Made by a program: the position numbers and the translations under genes. A DNA stretch of 64,000 nt. Source: Agelaius tricolor. Its lineage: Eukaryota > Chordata > Aves > Passeriformes > Icteridae. The notes beneath the pieces are model-generated. The model saw only the letters and a list, made by a program, of their open reading frames with translations. It did no database searches and was not told the DNA's origin. Positions 39,715-52,500 of this stretch are shown here, one piece after another. Position 1 is the first letter of the stretch; the number at the start of each line of letters is the position of its first letter. The stretch is from assembly GCA_023055355.1 (NCBI GenBank), contig JALJCS010000001.1, forward strand, positions 97,511,381 through 97,575,380. Direction: 5' to 3'.

Positions 39715-40345
39715 ACTGAATCACAGAACTTCTAGAGTTGGAAGGGATCTCTTGAGATCATCTGGTCCAACACTCCTGCCAAGGCAGAGTTACCTAGAGC
39801 AGGTGACACAGGAACACCTCCAGGTGGGTTTTGAATGTCTCCAGAGAGGGAGGCTCCACAACCTCCCTCGGCAGCCTCTTCAGTGCTGTGCCACCCTCAA
39901 TGTAAAGAAGTTCTTCCTCATATTGAGGTGGATCTTCTTATGTTTTGGTTTATGGCCACTGTTTCTCCTCCTGTAATTGGGCACCATTGAAAAGAGTCTG
40001 GCACCAACTTCTTGGTACCTGCATTTGAGCTGTGTCTATGTATCAATAAAATCCTCTCTCACTCTTCTTGTCTCGAGACTAAACAGATCCAGCTCCTGCA
40101 GTCGCTTCTCATAAGAGAGATGCTCCAGACTCCCAATTGCATTTAGGGCTCTCCAGTGGATCTTTTCCAGTAGCTCCTTGTTTTTCTTGAGCAGTGGAGA
40201 CCAGAATTGAACACAATACTCCAGCTGTGGCCTCACTAGGGCAGAGCAGAGGGGGACACCTCCCTGGACCTGTTGGCCACACTCTTCCTGATACACCCCA
40301 GGATACTTGGCCACCCAGGACACAAGGGCACACTGCCAACTCAAT
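39715..40345 (-). mobile_element. CR1 LINE 3' fragment, antisense, with ORF2 C-terminus
   Basis: The left end is the reverse complement of the CR1 tail ('tcacagaacttctagagttggaagggatct', 'catctggtccaacactcctgcc'). Read on the - strand, 40,344-40,036 remains open and gives the conserved C-terminal part of the CR1 polymerase frame, with LVRPQLEYCVQFWSPLL, then LEHLSYEKRLQELDLFSLE. A frame open across this region means it is younger than the other copies here, but only this 5'-truncated end is present, so it cannot move on its own. Confidence 0.92.
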
Positions 40346-43300
40346 TTTTATTGCTTGGGTAAATTTCAAATGTTCATTTTTATTGCTCAGGTAACTTCCT
40401 TTATCTGCAGATGTAACCTCTCCATTATATACCTGCCTTCCAGATCACATTTATGAATATTTTGAATGGCACAAGCTTTTGTACAAGTCTCTGTGGGACT
40501 TCACTAATAAACTTCCCTCTGCTTTGAAAATTATCATGAAATTTGCCCTTTGATTTCTTCTTTGTGGTTTTCATTTTGGCAGCACACTGTTCCCGTTGTG
40601 CCCTAATGTTGGGTTCACTGGGAGAAAACAAAAGCAATAATGTTAAAAAAATGTTGTGGTTCTTAGTTTTTTCTCAATGAATTCCTGTCCAGAAGATTTT
40701 TTTGCAACTCAGTAGCTCTGCTGAGGTCAATAACCAGGTGTAACTGGGAGTGTGAAATTACAGACCTTAATTATACAGATTTAAATACTTACTAACTTCT
40801 AATATTATGCTTTAAGTATTTAATTATTGTGTTATTGTTGTATATTTATGTCCTTTATGTTTCTTGTAAGAGAGAAAATAACCATTTTTAAAATTTGGAA
40901 CAGTTCTTTTGATACAGAACACGTCTTGAAGATGAAAATATATATTCTAAATGTCATCAGTTCTATATAGAAGTCTGTGTGTGCCAGTTTTCTGTGGTCT
41001 GAACACCACACTTTGTTGAATCACAGCTTTCATTTCAAAATGAACACAGCACCCTACTATCCCCATCCCAGAGCTGTTCAGGTAGTCCTTAAATAAGCAT
41101 GAAACTATACAGTGATGCCCTGATCTGTGAAAATCCTGAAATTACTTTGGGAAAATTGGAGGACTTTGCCATTTTAGAAAAAAAACTTACAGAATCCTCA
41201 TGGTCATTGACAGTGTGAAATAGCTTTTTTTTTTCCCCCCTTATGCCACAAAATTCAGAATTTGTGCCATAGAATTTGCTACTTTGTGTAAACGAGTAGC
41301 TATATACATACATTTCTTTTCTTTCCCAACCTGTCAGGGTCTTTCATTCTGAGAGATCCTGATGGATGGGGAGGAACCTGTCCTATCCTTGGGTCCAAGC
41401 AGCTGGAGCTCGACTGGGCTGAGGATAGGAGGCAGGATGCTGAGTCTGGCCAGAGAAGGCAGGCAGAGAGGTGGGGAGAAAGCCTGGTTTCTGCCTCAAG
41501 TAATCAAATACTAATTTTATTTTTATGAGTATTTTTACCTATGAGCTGATGTTCTGATGTTCATGTGCTGGTGTAAGAGAGGGAAAACCTGATCCCATTT
41601 CAGGTATTTTCTTACTGGTATCATGATCTCTTTCAAAGGGTATTTGATGGCAATAAAAGAAATTATGCTTGCTGCAGTATTTAGAGATAAATATCAACAG
41701 AACTAAGTACCATCATGTGAACAATTACAAAAAGTTCAATTAATGTAATTTTGGCTAGAAAAGAATCTTAATATATTTAGGGGTATTAGAAAAGAGAACG
41801 ATATAGAAGAATATTATCAAGACTCACTAAACTCTGACTGAAAATACTTCCAAATTTGGGGCGGCATTTTGTTTTTAGTTACATGGAATTTGGATCTAGC
41901 TCTGGGTAGTAGTATTTGCTATTATAAATGAGAAAATTTCATTACATTTTATAATCAAAAAATTAATAAATAACAGCAGAGCCCGTTTCTGATTTCATTA
42001 TAGGTTTTGAGAATGTGTGTGATCAGTAGATGGATACAGATGTATGTTAATTGAGGTTAGAGTTATAATCTCTGCTGAAACACAGCAGTGTTCATGGCAA
42101 TATTAGCATAGTTACACTTGAAATCTATTTAACTTTTTCTCTGCTGTTCCACTAGAAAATAAATTCTCCTGTATTTAGGATAATCTGAAACACTGACTGT
42201 AACATTTGGGGAAAATTGCTGTCTGACACCCCTGGAGACAAGATACAAGTCTTCTGACCTAGAAAGAAATAAAAATAGCAATGATGCCACAATATAGACT
42301 TTGATACAAAGGTAATGGGAACTGCAAGCCTCATCCACACAGAAAGAATTATTATGGCAAGGGGACATAGAGCTAAGGTGGAAGTTTGTCTGGCTTCATA
42401 CAGAGATTATCTCTATTTGTGCTCCAAGAACACTCCTGAGGGATTTGTTGAATTTTGTACTCTACATCGGACAGCCTAGGTGTTCACAAATTGGCTGCAG
42501 TGCCAGTACAGTGAGGTTCACCTGTAAAGAGGATCATGCTGAGGAGATGAGAATCTGGCCCCAAGAATTCCCAGGTTTCTTTGAGTGACCTCTACTAGAA
42601 AGAAGCTGTTTGGTCTTTATGCAAAACAGCATCTGACAGCTTGGAAAGAAAAGCTGTTTTTCTTCCCATGCCAAAATTCACAAAATTCTGGACAGAAAAG
42701 TACATTTTTATGATGAAGGTAAGAATTTATTGGATAATAGATTATTTGCTAAATTCCAATGATGTGTTGGAACCTGACAAGGATTATAGTTTTGCTGTCA
42801 ATTCAATTACCCTACACTTGAGGAAGCTGGTTTAATTATTTGTTGCTGGTTTAATTAAAAGGCGCTTAAGTCAGTGCAAGTTTTGCCCCTGATGTCAATG
42901 AGATCAGTCCCAGGTCCAAGTTACCTTAACTCTTAGCATGATTAATAAAGAGCAGGTCTTTTGGAAATGCCGTCATTTACAGCCACACAGTTAATCTCAA
43001 GCTGAGAGAGCCAATCACAATGTTACAACAAACCTACTCATGTTAAGAGTGTGCTATGTGCTTATCCTGGGGTCTGGTAAACTTCAGAGAGAGCAGTGAC
43101 CCTTACACTCTAGGTAAGGGTAAAGAAGGTTGGAATGTATAAAGTGGATTTTTGTTACTGTAAACTGAACAGAGAATGTGGCCACAAGAGCTGAAGTCAC
43201 ATGAAAAGACCAAAAGTGCAATTTAGAGAAGACCACATGGGAGAGAAGTGTCTGTCTCCAGGAGATAGTAGACATATAGGCAAGAAATAAGAAGTCATGT

Positions 43301-46000
43301 CATCCCTGCCTCTCCTCTCCTCATGTGTGGAAGAGCTGTGTAGGACTGGTAGCATGAACCACTTGGTCCTTTATGGGATCACTCACACAGGCAGAGGCCC
43401 CACTTAAACAGGGGCACAAACTGGACTTTACTTCCTCCAGTTCCAAAGCTTGTTATTGAGACCCCAGTACCTGCATATATGTCACAGATACTTCAGGGGA
43501 AGAATGAACTGGCCTAGGTCCTTCTACAAGTCCTGCCCAAAAGTATAAGCCAGTGACATTGAGCTGCTTCAAGCCCAGACAGAAAATACACACCAGAAAA
43601 GGATTTTCCCCTTAATTTAGTCATCCTAAATTGCTGTAAATCCAACCTTGAACTGACAAACCTTCTTCTCTGCCACGTGGTCTTCTCTAAATCATGCCTT
43701 TTTTGTTTTTAACTGGATTGCACCTTCTGAAAGTCCAACTGCAGCCACCTTGCTGCAAACCTTTTCATCACAGAGAGCAAGCTTTCTATCTGCAAGAGAA
43801 ACTGGGTCTATCCATTTGCTATTTCTCTCCAGCCATATTCTCAGAGACAGCTGTGTGAATATCTGTTCTCCAACTCAAGCCACACAGAAGAACAGGAGTA
43901 TGGAATGAATATGGAATCAGATATTTGAGAAATGGAATGTGAAGTCAGGTGTGTAAGAACTTCTCCACATGCTAGTGAGGTGACGACCTTCCTACGTAGC
44001 TTATTTTCAGGAGTCAGTATTTGAGTAAAGTCACCACTGTTTAATTCATCCATGTTCAAAAGATGAGCAGTTAGTGTTTAGATGATGAATCCCTGAGCAA
44101 GTGGCCGAACAGCAATAAATGCACACTGAGGTTTTCTGAAAATAACTATACTGGCCCAATTCATAAGAAGAGAAAACTATGAAGTGATGTAGAGTGACAT
44201 CAAAATAGTCAGATCAGCTAAAGATGAGTGTTAGTTGGATGGGGACTGTCTCTATGACAGCAAGATATGTAAGATGCATACTCCATCTATCCCACTTTAC
44301 ATTTTTCTGAAATGGGAATAATATTGGCTAGGTCATGGAGCTATTAAATTTGCTACCACTAGTCTGTCAATTAGTAGTTTTCTGGCTCTTTCAAGGTGAT
44401 GTGATAATTATTTGTAGAGCATCTAATCAGGAATTTCATCACAGACTGTGAGTTTTCCTTCAAGAGCAGGACATCAAAATGAACAGAGGGCAAACAGAGG
44501 CTATTAGTCTTCTCAAGAATTTTTCTTTTGCCCACAAACAGAATAGTAAATGTATTTTCCCAGCTTTAGTTACATACTATCTCCCATGTTTTATTTCAGT
44601 AAAAATGTCTTTTGAAGATCCTGTATTGGAAAAATACTCCAGACATAAAAGAAGTTCCACCCTTGAGAATTGTTGCAATGAAATGCAAGCAAAATTAGAT
44701 TATAGATTGCCCAGAAACAGAGTATATGTTCTCTGAATTTCTCTGAACAAGACTCCCCCTCTAGAAGAGGATGATGGGTGTGTGAATTACCCCAGACACA
44801 ATGGATGGCAGACATCTTCACGCTATGTACCAAAAAACATTGCCAACTTCCTGTAAGGTGCTACTACTTAGTTTCATATCTAACTACTGAAATGGCTTTT
44901 TCTTCCTTAATACCACCTCAGATAAGTTGGCAATACTAAGCAGTCTCAAAAGCAAAGGAAATGCCACAGCTTATAGACCAACAAAAGAGATGGTTTGGCA
45001 CCTGACTCTTTTCCATTCCTTCACAAAGCTTCTGGTATTCTTTCTAATCCTGGGTGCTCTCTGTTGTTCCTTCACATGCCGGGTTCCCCTTTGTTCCAGC
45101 TTCAAGTGACTTCCATGTACTGCTCTTTTTCCAGATCCCTATGGACTCATTTCGGGCCCTATGGCTACCATTGGATGCCACAATGGAAATATCTGCAAGG
45201 GAAATAAGGCACTCGGGTGTGTGGTGATTTGGGCAAACTTCTTGTGAGATCAAATTGATAATTCACCTCTTTTGTTTTTGAATTGACAGAGGTTTCATGT
45301 GACAGTCCTGGTGTTGATATGTAATGTTCACAATCGTGCTGGACCACAAGGGTCCCTGGGTGTATCTTTCTCTTCAAGGGTGAAAAAATGGTATCACCAA
45401 AGCTTCACTGCCTTAGGCATCAAAATCAGTCATTAATGGCAAACTGTTCATGTGTGTGATCCAGCCCCACCCTTTCTAACAATAGATTTAAAACTGTAAA
45501 CCACATTAACATTGAAATTACCAATACTGGGAATGTGATTTACAGCAAATTGGGATGGAGGGGATAGTTCACTACCCAGTTATTTATCTAGACACTTATC
45601 AGACAGCAGAGATTATTGCATTTCCTATATTCCACACTTTGAAAGATCTGGAAATTTAGGGTGTTATTATAGGGTGTTATTAACCGGAATATCAGTAGTC
45701 TAGAGAAGAGGCAACCTTACAAATATGATGTATAAGAACAACCTAGTATAGTTTTCCATACATACATGAATTTTGGCTGCAGTTCCTATGAGGACCTTCT
45801 GGCTTTTTATTATCTTTTCCTTGATCTTTGCCTGCACAGATTTTAGTTTCTCTCTCTTTTTGTATCTGGGAGAACAAATATGAGTAAATGTCTTTGTGTG
45901 TCCAATATATGTAATTGTCTCTTAGTGCTTTATCAATGGCAACAGAACAGGAGTTTGCTTAATAATACCTATGTGTATGCCTTGGAGGTTAGAATCTGAG
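40346..46000. other. Spacer directly upstream of COL9A1, no gene seen
   Basis: I find no exon or named mobile element. This is the likeliest place for distal chondrocyte enhancers of the long promoter, but the sequence alone does not identify them. One pair of inverted CCATTG/CAATGG words at 45,168-45,186 is listed separately. Confidence 0.5.
45168..45186. promoter_or_regulatory. Paired inverted SOX-type core motifs (tentative)
   Basis: CCATTG and CAATGG face each other across 7 bases, about 1.4 kb before the long-form ATG. SOX9, the chondrocyte regulator of type IX collagen genes, binds pairs of inverted (A/T)ACAA(A/T)G cores. The half-sites here point outward rather than in the commonly reported arrangement, and such a short pair can arise by chance. 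Confidence 0.2.
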
Positions 46001-46585
46001 CATAACCTGTTTTATTCAGAAAAACCAACTGGGACCTCAACAGACAGGCTTCTCCTGAGGTCATCTGATGAGTAAATCAGTGAGAAATAGAAATACCTTC
46101 TTTATAGGACAGGGATTTGCTTCTTCTCAGAGCTTTTAGTCTTAACACCATATCAGGGCCACCAGCTTCCTCACACTTCCTGGTACATAAAATTTGTTCC
46201 CCTGCCTGGCTGGACAGCAGATCCCACCATTCAGAGACTGGCTTTGCTGAACTCACATTTTCTGCATCTCCCTGCCCTTGTGCTGGTGAAAGAAGCAGAC
46301 TTTAATTTGCTCTCTTGGCTTCTTTATATTCAGCTGGCTCCAGAGGTCCGCCCTCAGAGCCCACCAGGACCCACATGTCTGTCTAGCCTCCACCTCCTTC
46401 CCTTGGAAAGATTAAAACCAGCCCAGCAGCCTGCACCTCCCTCTCTGCAGGGTCCTGGTGGGGCAGGAGCTGCTGTCTGCACCCTCTGCTGCACTCCCTT
46501 GTCGGACTAATGAGAGGGAAGCAGGCAGTGTGACGATTTACCCTGCGCATTCACATGAGAGAAGTGAAGAAATCCAGCCGTGAAG
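46000..46585 (+). promoter_or_regulatory. COL9A1: Proximal promoter and 5' leader of COL9A1 long form (inferred)
   Basis: The transcription start must lie between here and the ATG at 46,586, but no single element fixes it. TTTATATT at about 46,322 is the only TATA-like word near a plausible distance (about 260 bp before the ATG). The stretch is moderately G/C rich but poor in CpG, unlike the internal promoter at 61 kb, which fits a tissue-restricted rather than a CpG-island promoter. Two upstream ATGs, at 46,510 and 46,555, lie in the possible leader; the second opens a frame that overlaps the main start. Confidence 0.45.
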
Positions 46586-46599
46586 ATGAAAAGCCACTG
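46586..46599 (+). CDS. COL9A1: COL9A1 exon 1 (coding part, long form)
   Basis: Four codons (M-K-S-H) plus two bases of a split Trp codon precede the donor CTG|gtaaga. I chose this ATG because it has A at -3 and because M-K-S-H-W-K-I parallels the start M-K-T-C-W-K-I that I recall for the human chain. The exon start (5' UTR) cannot be fixed from sequence. Confidence 0.88.
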
Positions 46600-49500
46600 G
46601 TAAGAGAACAAGTGGGATTTAGAGACATCTGTAAATAAGAGATTAGAACAGTGAAAGCTGTCCTTGCCAGCATTATATTAGTGGACTACAACAGAAAGAG
46701 CTTTATTGACATATTTTATAAGGCAAAAATAAAACGTTGTCATGTTAAAAAAATTATCTTGCCAAAGAAATTGTCTTGTCAAATCTGTTAGCAGATCCTT
46801 GGGTGGTATTTTATATGTTTAATATGCATGGCTTGGGGGAGAAATTTAATAACAGAACCTGTCAGAAACTGTAGATTCATACTGGAGTTTTCTTTCTGTT
46901 TGCAGGAAAATTACAGCTTTGTTTTACCTGTGTAGTTTTCTGTGGTCTTTCATCTCAGCCACCATCCAACACCAATCAAGTAAGGAGACAGATTTTATCT
47001 ACCTTTTATCTTTGTGTAATTTTGAATGTCAAAAGAATTATTCTGTGTTTATTCAAAACTAAAATCCTCTGTAACTAGCCATCACACAAAGTGAGAGCTG
47101 TCTATGTGCATTCATATATGCCTGAATGGGTAGAAGGATATATATGAAAACCAGGAAAAAAGCAAGAGCCGTGTGTGTTGCTTTAAATTTGCTATTGGAT
47201 GTATTTTTAAGGTAAGGATTCAAATCTGGATGTAGATGGCAAATACAGGACACAAACCTTCCCTGTCTTTCAGTGCTTCTAGTTAGAGATTCTGCTACAT
47301 GTGGCAATAAACTGGTTCTACTTTATTTGCTGGGCATAAAATGTAAATGGCTGGATGTCAGCCATGTGTCTCATCAAAGAATATAGAATGAGGTCTTTTC
47401 TAAGGTGCAATGTGTCAACCTGAATGTTCTCTTTAAGCCTATGTTGTCAGAAGGAAACCCACATTTAGGGTTGAGCCTTTGCAGCACACAAGAGGCTCTC
47501 TGTAGGTTAGAAATGCTTCTCCTTCCAGCTTCCACTCTTCATTCTTCCCTACACACATTCTGCTAACATTTTCCAGATTGACTTGGTACTAGACTTGTAC
47601 ATGGCTCTTAAACTCTTCAAATAAATGCTTGTTTTTCCTTCCTCCTTCCTTAATTCTGGGTATCTTGTAGGTCTTATGGCCATGACAAGGTTTTTTGATA
47701 AATAATATTCTGAAAAATAGGAGTTTTAGTTTCCTCAAACAAATTTCTTCTACATTCTCATTTTGGTAAACAAAAAAAGGTCTGTAAGGTCTTCTTGTCA
47801 CCACATTACATTTCATGAATGTTCATTTTCTGATCAAATCTGGCACAGAGGAAAGTGGGAAAGCTTGGAATACCAGAGAGGATGGAAAAGATGCCAACTG
47901 ACTCACAACAACTTCTTTAGTTGGCATGAGGTTTGTTTAAGTTTCCTTGGGAGTAGAGAGACTGTTGATTTAGGTAACTGGCCTTTTTTTTTTTTTAAGT
48001 TTGCTTGAATCACAAAAAGTTACAACCCAAAACCTCCTTACACAGCAGTCCTTCTTAAACTATTACTATTTCTCAATAGCTCTGCTAGAGAAGAATAATT
48101 ATAACACTCTCATTTAAAGGCTTGAGGAAAGATCAAATAGCATATCAAGTTCCTGGTTTTAATTTGGAGCTCTCTAGAAAAAGGTTATTATTTTCTCATA
48201 CCTCTTACTTTACTGAGTACAGTTTAAATTGTTATATACCTCTGATTATTATTATTTATAGCTCTGTTTATGTCCTAATAATCTTACAGTTGCTTCCATT
48301 GATTTTATAAGGTGATCTGTGGCAATGTGCAGGCACATGGTTAGTAAATTCACCTTTTTTTGCAGGACTACCGGCTATTCTGGGTGCCAGTCGCAGAACT
48401 GATATCTGCCCAACAATCAGGATTGGCCAAGATGACCTACCAGGCAAGTAGCACCCTGACTTTTTCAGGAAAAAGCTGGTGTTCAAAAAATATATCAGGT
48501 TATATTCAGCTCTGTGACAGCACAATTCTCAAATTAAATGAAAGCTACATTATGGATATGTATATTTTTTTCTTGCAGGCTTTGACCTGATTTCTCAGTT
48601 TCAGATAGAAAAAGCTGCTTCCCAAGGAATTATTGAGAGAGTAGTGGGATCCACTTCTCTACAAGTAGCTTATAAATTGGGACCCAACGTAGACTTCAGG
48701 ATACCAACCAGGTAATGCCTCCCTTGTTTGGCTTTAAAATACAGATATTTTGCAATCTTATCTTTTAAGTGGTAGATCTCCCACCAGCTAGATCACTAAC
48801 TTAAAAAGTTTTCAGGAGGGGAAAGAGGAATTGACCGTTTTTTTTTCATTGCTACCACCAGATCAGACTGATTCTGTAGCAGCAATTTTAGGGACTTCCC
48901 TCTAACCACTGATATTGCTCAGAGTGCCTCAAGATTTGTTGATGCTAAGGGATTCACCTCTAGAAAGCAATGTCAGAAGTTGCTGATGATTTGAAATAGG
49001 GAGGCAAAAAAAATGTAACAGGAGGAGAGGGAAAAAAGTTGTCTTAAAATATTGACACAAAGGGATCTTTCTGAGCATGTGAGCATTGTAGAGATGAGGT
49101 AGGATAAGAACTCACTGATTCTGAGGTGAGGGGGTTTTTTCATTGTGTGTTTCTTTTAGGTAACAGGTACATCAATGTTCCTGTTGATTTATGGTCACTT
49201 AATCTATAAAAGTTGAAAATTATTATTTAGCATGTTACAGTGAATTTATGATAGAAGTCAGGATTTAAGGATCTAATTGTGTTAGTGCTTTAGAGGCCAG
49301 ACTTGCTACTGGTGAAGGAATAGAGACAGTACAGCAGGGTAGAGATGTCTTTGCCAAATTTAGGCAAGTCTGGATTCTGTTCCAGCACCTTATGTAATTA
49401 AGAATGCCTCAACCTAGCAATTAAGTGGCAAGACCATTAACTGGACTACTGTTTCAGCTAGGAATAATTGGATTGTGAAGCGTTTCTGTCTTACTCCACC

Positions 49501-52500
49501 TATCACTAACAACTTTTCTTGCTGCAATCCTCCCTGGCTCCTACCTTCATCGCCACCAGATTAAGCTACTTTAGAGTTTAAGCGTTTGGTTACATTGGGC
49601 TCATGGCTACTTTCAGTCTGAAACACAAATCAGGGCTGCTAGTGCATGAATGTGAATCTAAACACAGACAGCAAATGGGATCATCACTTCACTAAAAATT
49701 GGAGATTCTCAGATGAAAGCAGCAATATTTTCACTTTCCATGGGCTAGAATCAAAGGCACAGGTGTTTTTGACTCCATGCCAAGGTCTCTGAGCCCCCTG
49801 CCAGGGTCTCAAGTCCTCCAGGGCAGCCAGAGGAATATCCTGGATTCCGACATTTAGGCTTTTTGCTATAGATGGTTCTAGTGAAATATGTGCTTGATAT
49901 ACACAAGTTACCCCTGAACAAACCTATGTCGACTGCGTTACTCCAGCATCTGAGCTGACTCCTGATTGGGGTCGCCAGCCCAGGAAATTCATATAAGGTT
50001 TGAGCCCCGATGGTGCTCCAGAGTCTCAGTGTGCTGCTCTTCTGTCCCGGGGCAGAGCTCGCTGCTCTGCTCAAGAGTTATTTTACAGCGTGGCCCTCTC
50101 AGTGGGCGGGAAGCGGAGGGAAGGGGAGAGAAGGAAAGGGCAGGGCTGGGCTGGGCTGGGCTGCGCTGCCCGCCCCGGCTCCCGGAGCTGTCCCTGCCCG
50201 CGGTGCTGAAGCGGCGCCGCCGCGGGCCGGGCTCGCACACCAGGGTCACCCTCCGGCCTGTGCGCCCTTGCTGCATCCAGAGGCGGGGTAGGGAAAAATA
50301 GAGTGCGTTTGGGAAAAATGGCCAGCATGGCTTTCCCGAGCTGGGTGGCTGATATAGCCCAAGTGCCATGGGAGCACTGGGGAGGGACCCTCATCAAACA
50401 TGTTGGCAACAGGGAAATAATTTTTTAGGCTAACACATGATGATTAATACTAGGGCAGAAGAGTCCATTTTAGAATGGCTATATGGTATGGGATTGAGAG
50501 TTCAATTGGATGGGCATGGCTCAGCATTCAGTCTCTGATGTAGGTATAGCTTATGTCTTGAAAAACTCACAGAATTTCCTTAAAATGCTACCAAGTTGTA
50601 GCTTGGTCTTTTTGCTGCTCTGTGTGCTTGCCCAGAAGTATATCCCAAAATGAACAGAAATGATTGCACACAAGTCATAACTTAGCTTCTCCCATCATCC
50701 AAATAAATTCCCATTGGCTAGTGCTTCTTCTAGAGTAAAATCTGCTGAAGGATCACCCAGTGTTCTCCACGTAATGGCATGGTGTAATAACTTGGCGTGG
50801 AACTGCCATGACATATAGCTGTTTTCACTGGATGTGGTGAACCCATAATTTTTCAATTTAATCTGTGTACGTGTTTAGGTGTCCACCAGTTAGTAAGTAC
50901 AAAATTAATCCTGTTGATTTGGATAAAAATTGTGTTTATTTTTTAATGGAAATCTTAAAAAAAAAATATTGGCACAAAAATATGTTCATGACACTTTTTT
51001 TTATATGTGGGAAAAGGGCTAATAATCTTTGTACATTGAATGAAATCCTAAACCTTTGACTTCATGAATGCAACTGTCATAACACACACACAGAAAACCC
51101 CAAACAAAATAGGGAGGAAGTTTATAAAGCTTTACCAGTAACTTGAAATATCCAGAGAATTTCAAAGGCCTATTTTCTGGGGTTTTTTTTCCCCTTTGGG
51201 AATATTGCTTTTCTGTGAAGCAGCACTTCTCAAGTGCATGTGCTTGAAGGTCTGGGTTTTTTACATTTAACCACCAAAGCTCTTCAGGTGCTTTTCCTTT
51301 CACGTTGTGAGTGTGCTATCCCACCCAGATATTGATGAGGATGCTGAAGTAGAAGAGACAAAATGCAGCTAGGAAGCTAATTAGGTCATAAGAGAATTAA
51401 TTAGCTCGGCAGTGGGAGTTTTTGAATAATAAAGATCAGCTGAGGGTAATGAGTCCTAACAAATGGCTTCTGGTTAATGACTTAGGACAGATGCTTTTAA
51501 AAGTGCTGAGCTAAGTTTTATTGTTATTGCTTGCTCAGTTGCTGCCAGGCAGGGAGTGCCAGGTCAGCTGTGAGTCTAGGCAGCTCCAGGAGAGGCAGGC
51601 ATGAGTGTCTCCAGATTGACCAAAAGAACCCTCAACCCTGGGCACATGATACTGCATTATCATGAGAATGGCCACAGCAATTTCCACAGCCACCTCCAGT
51701 GGGTTGTGCTAACAGTTCTAAAATCTTTATTTAGCAAGGACTAAGTTAAGTCAGTGAGCAATGGAATTCACCTAAGAAATAAACTAACTCAAAAAAACCA
51801 AATTTAATAAAATAAACAGTTACTTTGTAGAACTTAAATAGGTATATAGTTGGGCTTCTAACATAAGTCTTCTGCTCTTGGTGAATCCTGGGGTCACTGG
51901 GATGGGTCAGGGCTTTCCTCACCACTGTCAGATGATTTACTTTGGTTGTATTAAAGGCTGGGTAGGACTTAGCTTTGAAATCTCAAAGAAATCTTCCTGT
52001 TAAGTATTCATAATATAGGATTAGTGAAAGTCTTAGGTATTTATTAAAAAGATTTAAAAGAAATAGTAGTGTTTCAGAAGTTCCCCTAGATGGACTAAAA
52101 ATGTTTCAAACTTCCCGCCCTACAATACTTTAAAAATTTAGGCAAATAGTTGAATATCTGATTAAAAAAAATTGACCTAACTTTGTATTCATAAAACAAC
52201 TGAAGCAGTTAATAATAGTATGAGTATACAAGGAAAGCAGGACTGGAATGCTTTCTTACAAACTGAAGAAAAAAACTAAATCAAAGAAAAATATCTGATG
52301 GCTTGTATCCTGAACAATTTTAAGTGGATAGGAAATAGGTTAAGAATAAATCTGGATTTTGGCCTTTAAATATATTTCTACATAAATTCTTTCTTTGCTC
52401 ATTTACCTGAATCTATGTTTAAAATTGATTGGTTCTCTTCCATTAATCAGTGGAATTGGAAACACCTATGTTAAAAAGAATTTCCAGAAAAAATTTGAGT

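Noticed and set aside
1..46000. Exons of the expected upstream neighbour (FAM135A by human gene order)
   Set aside because: No chain of exons on either strand resembles that protein; the neighbour must lie farther left.
49985..49998. ATATAAGG on the + strand in intron 4 as a TATA box of a sense promoter
   Set aside because: It lies upstream of the CpG block, but no first exon with an ATG and an in-frame donor to exon 5 follows, and the block reads better as an antisense LTR.
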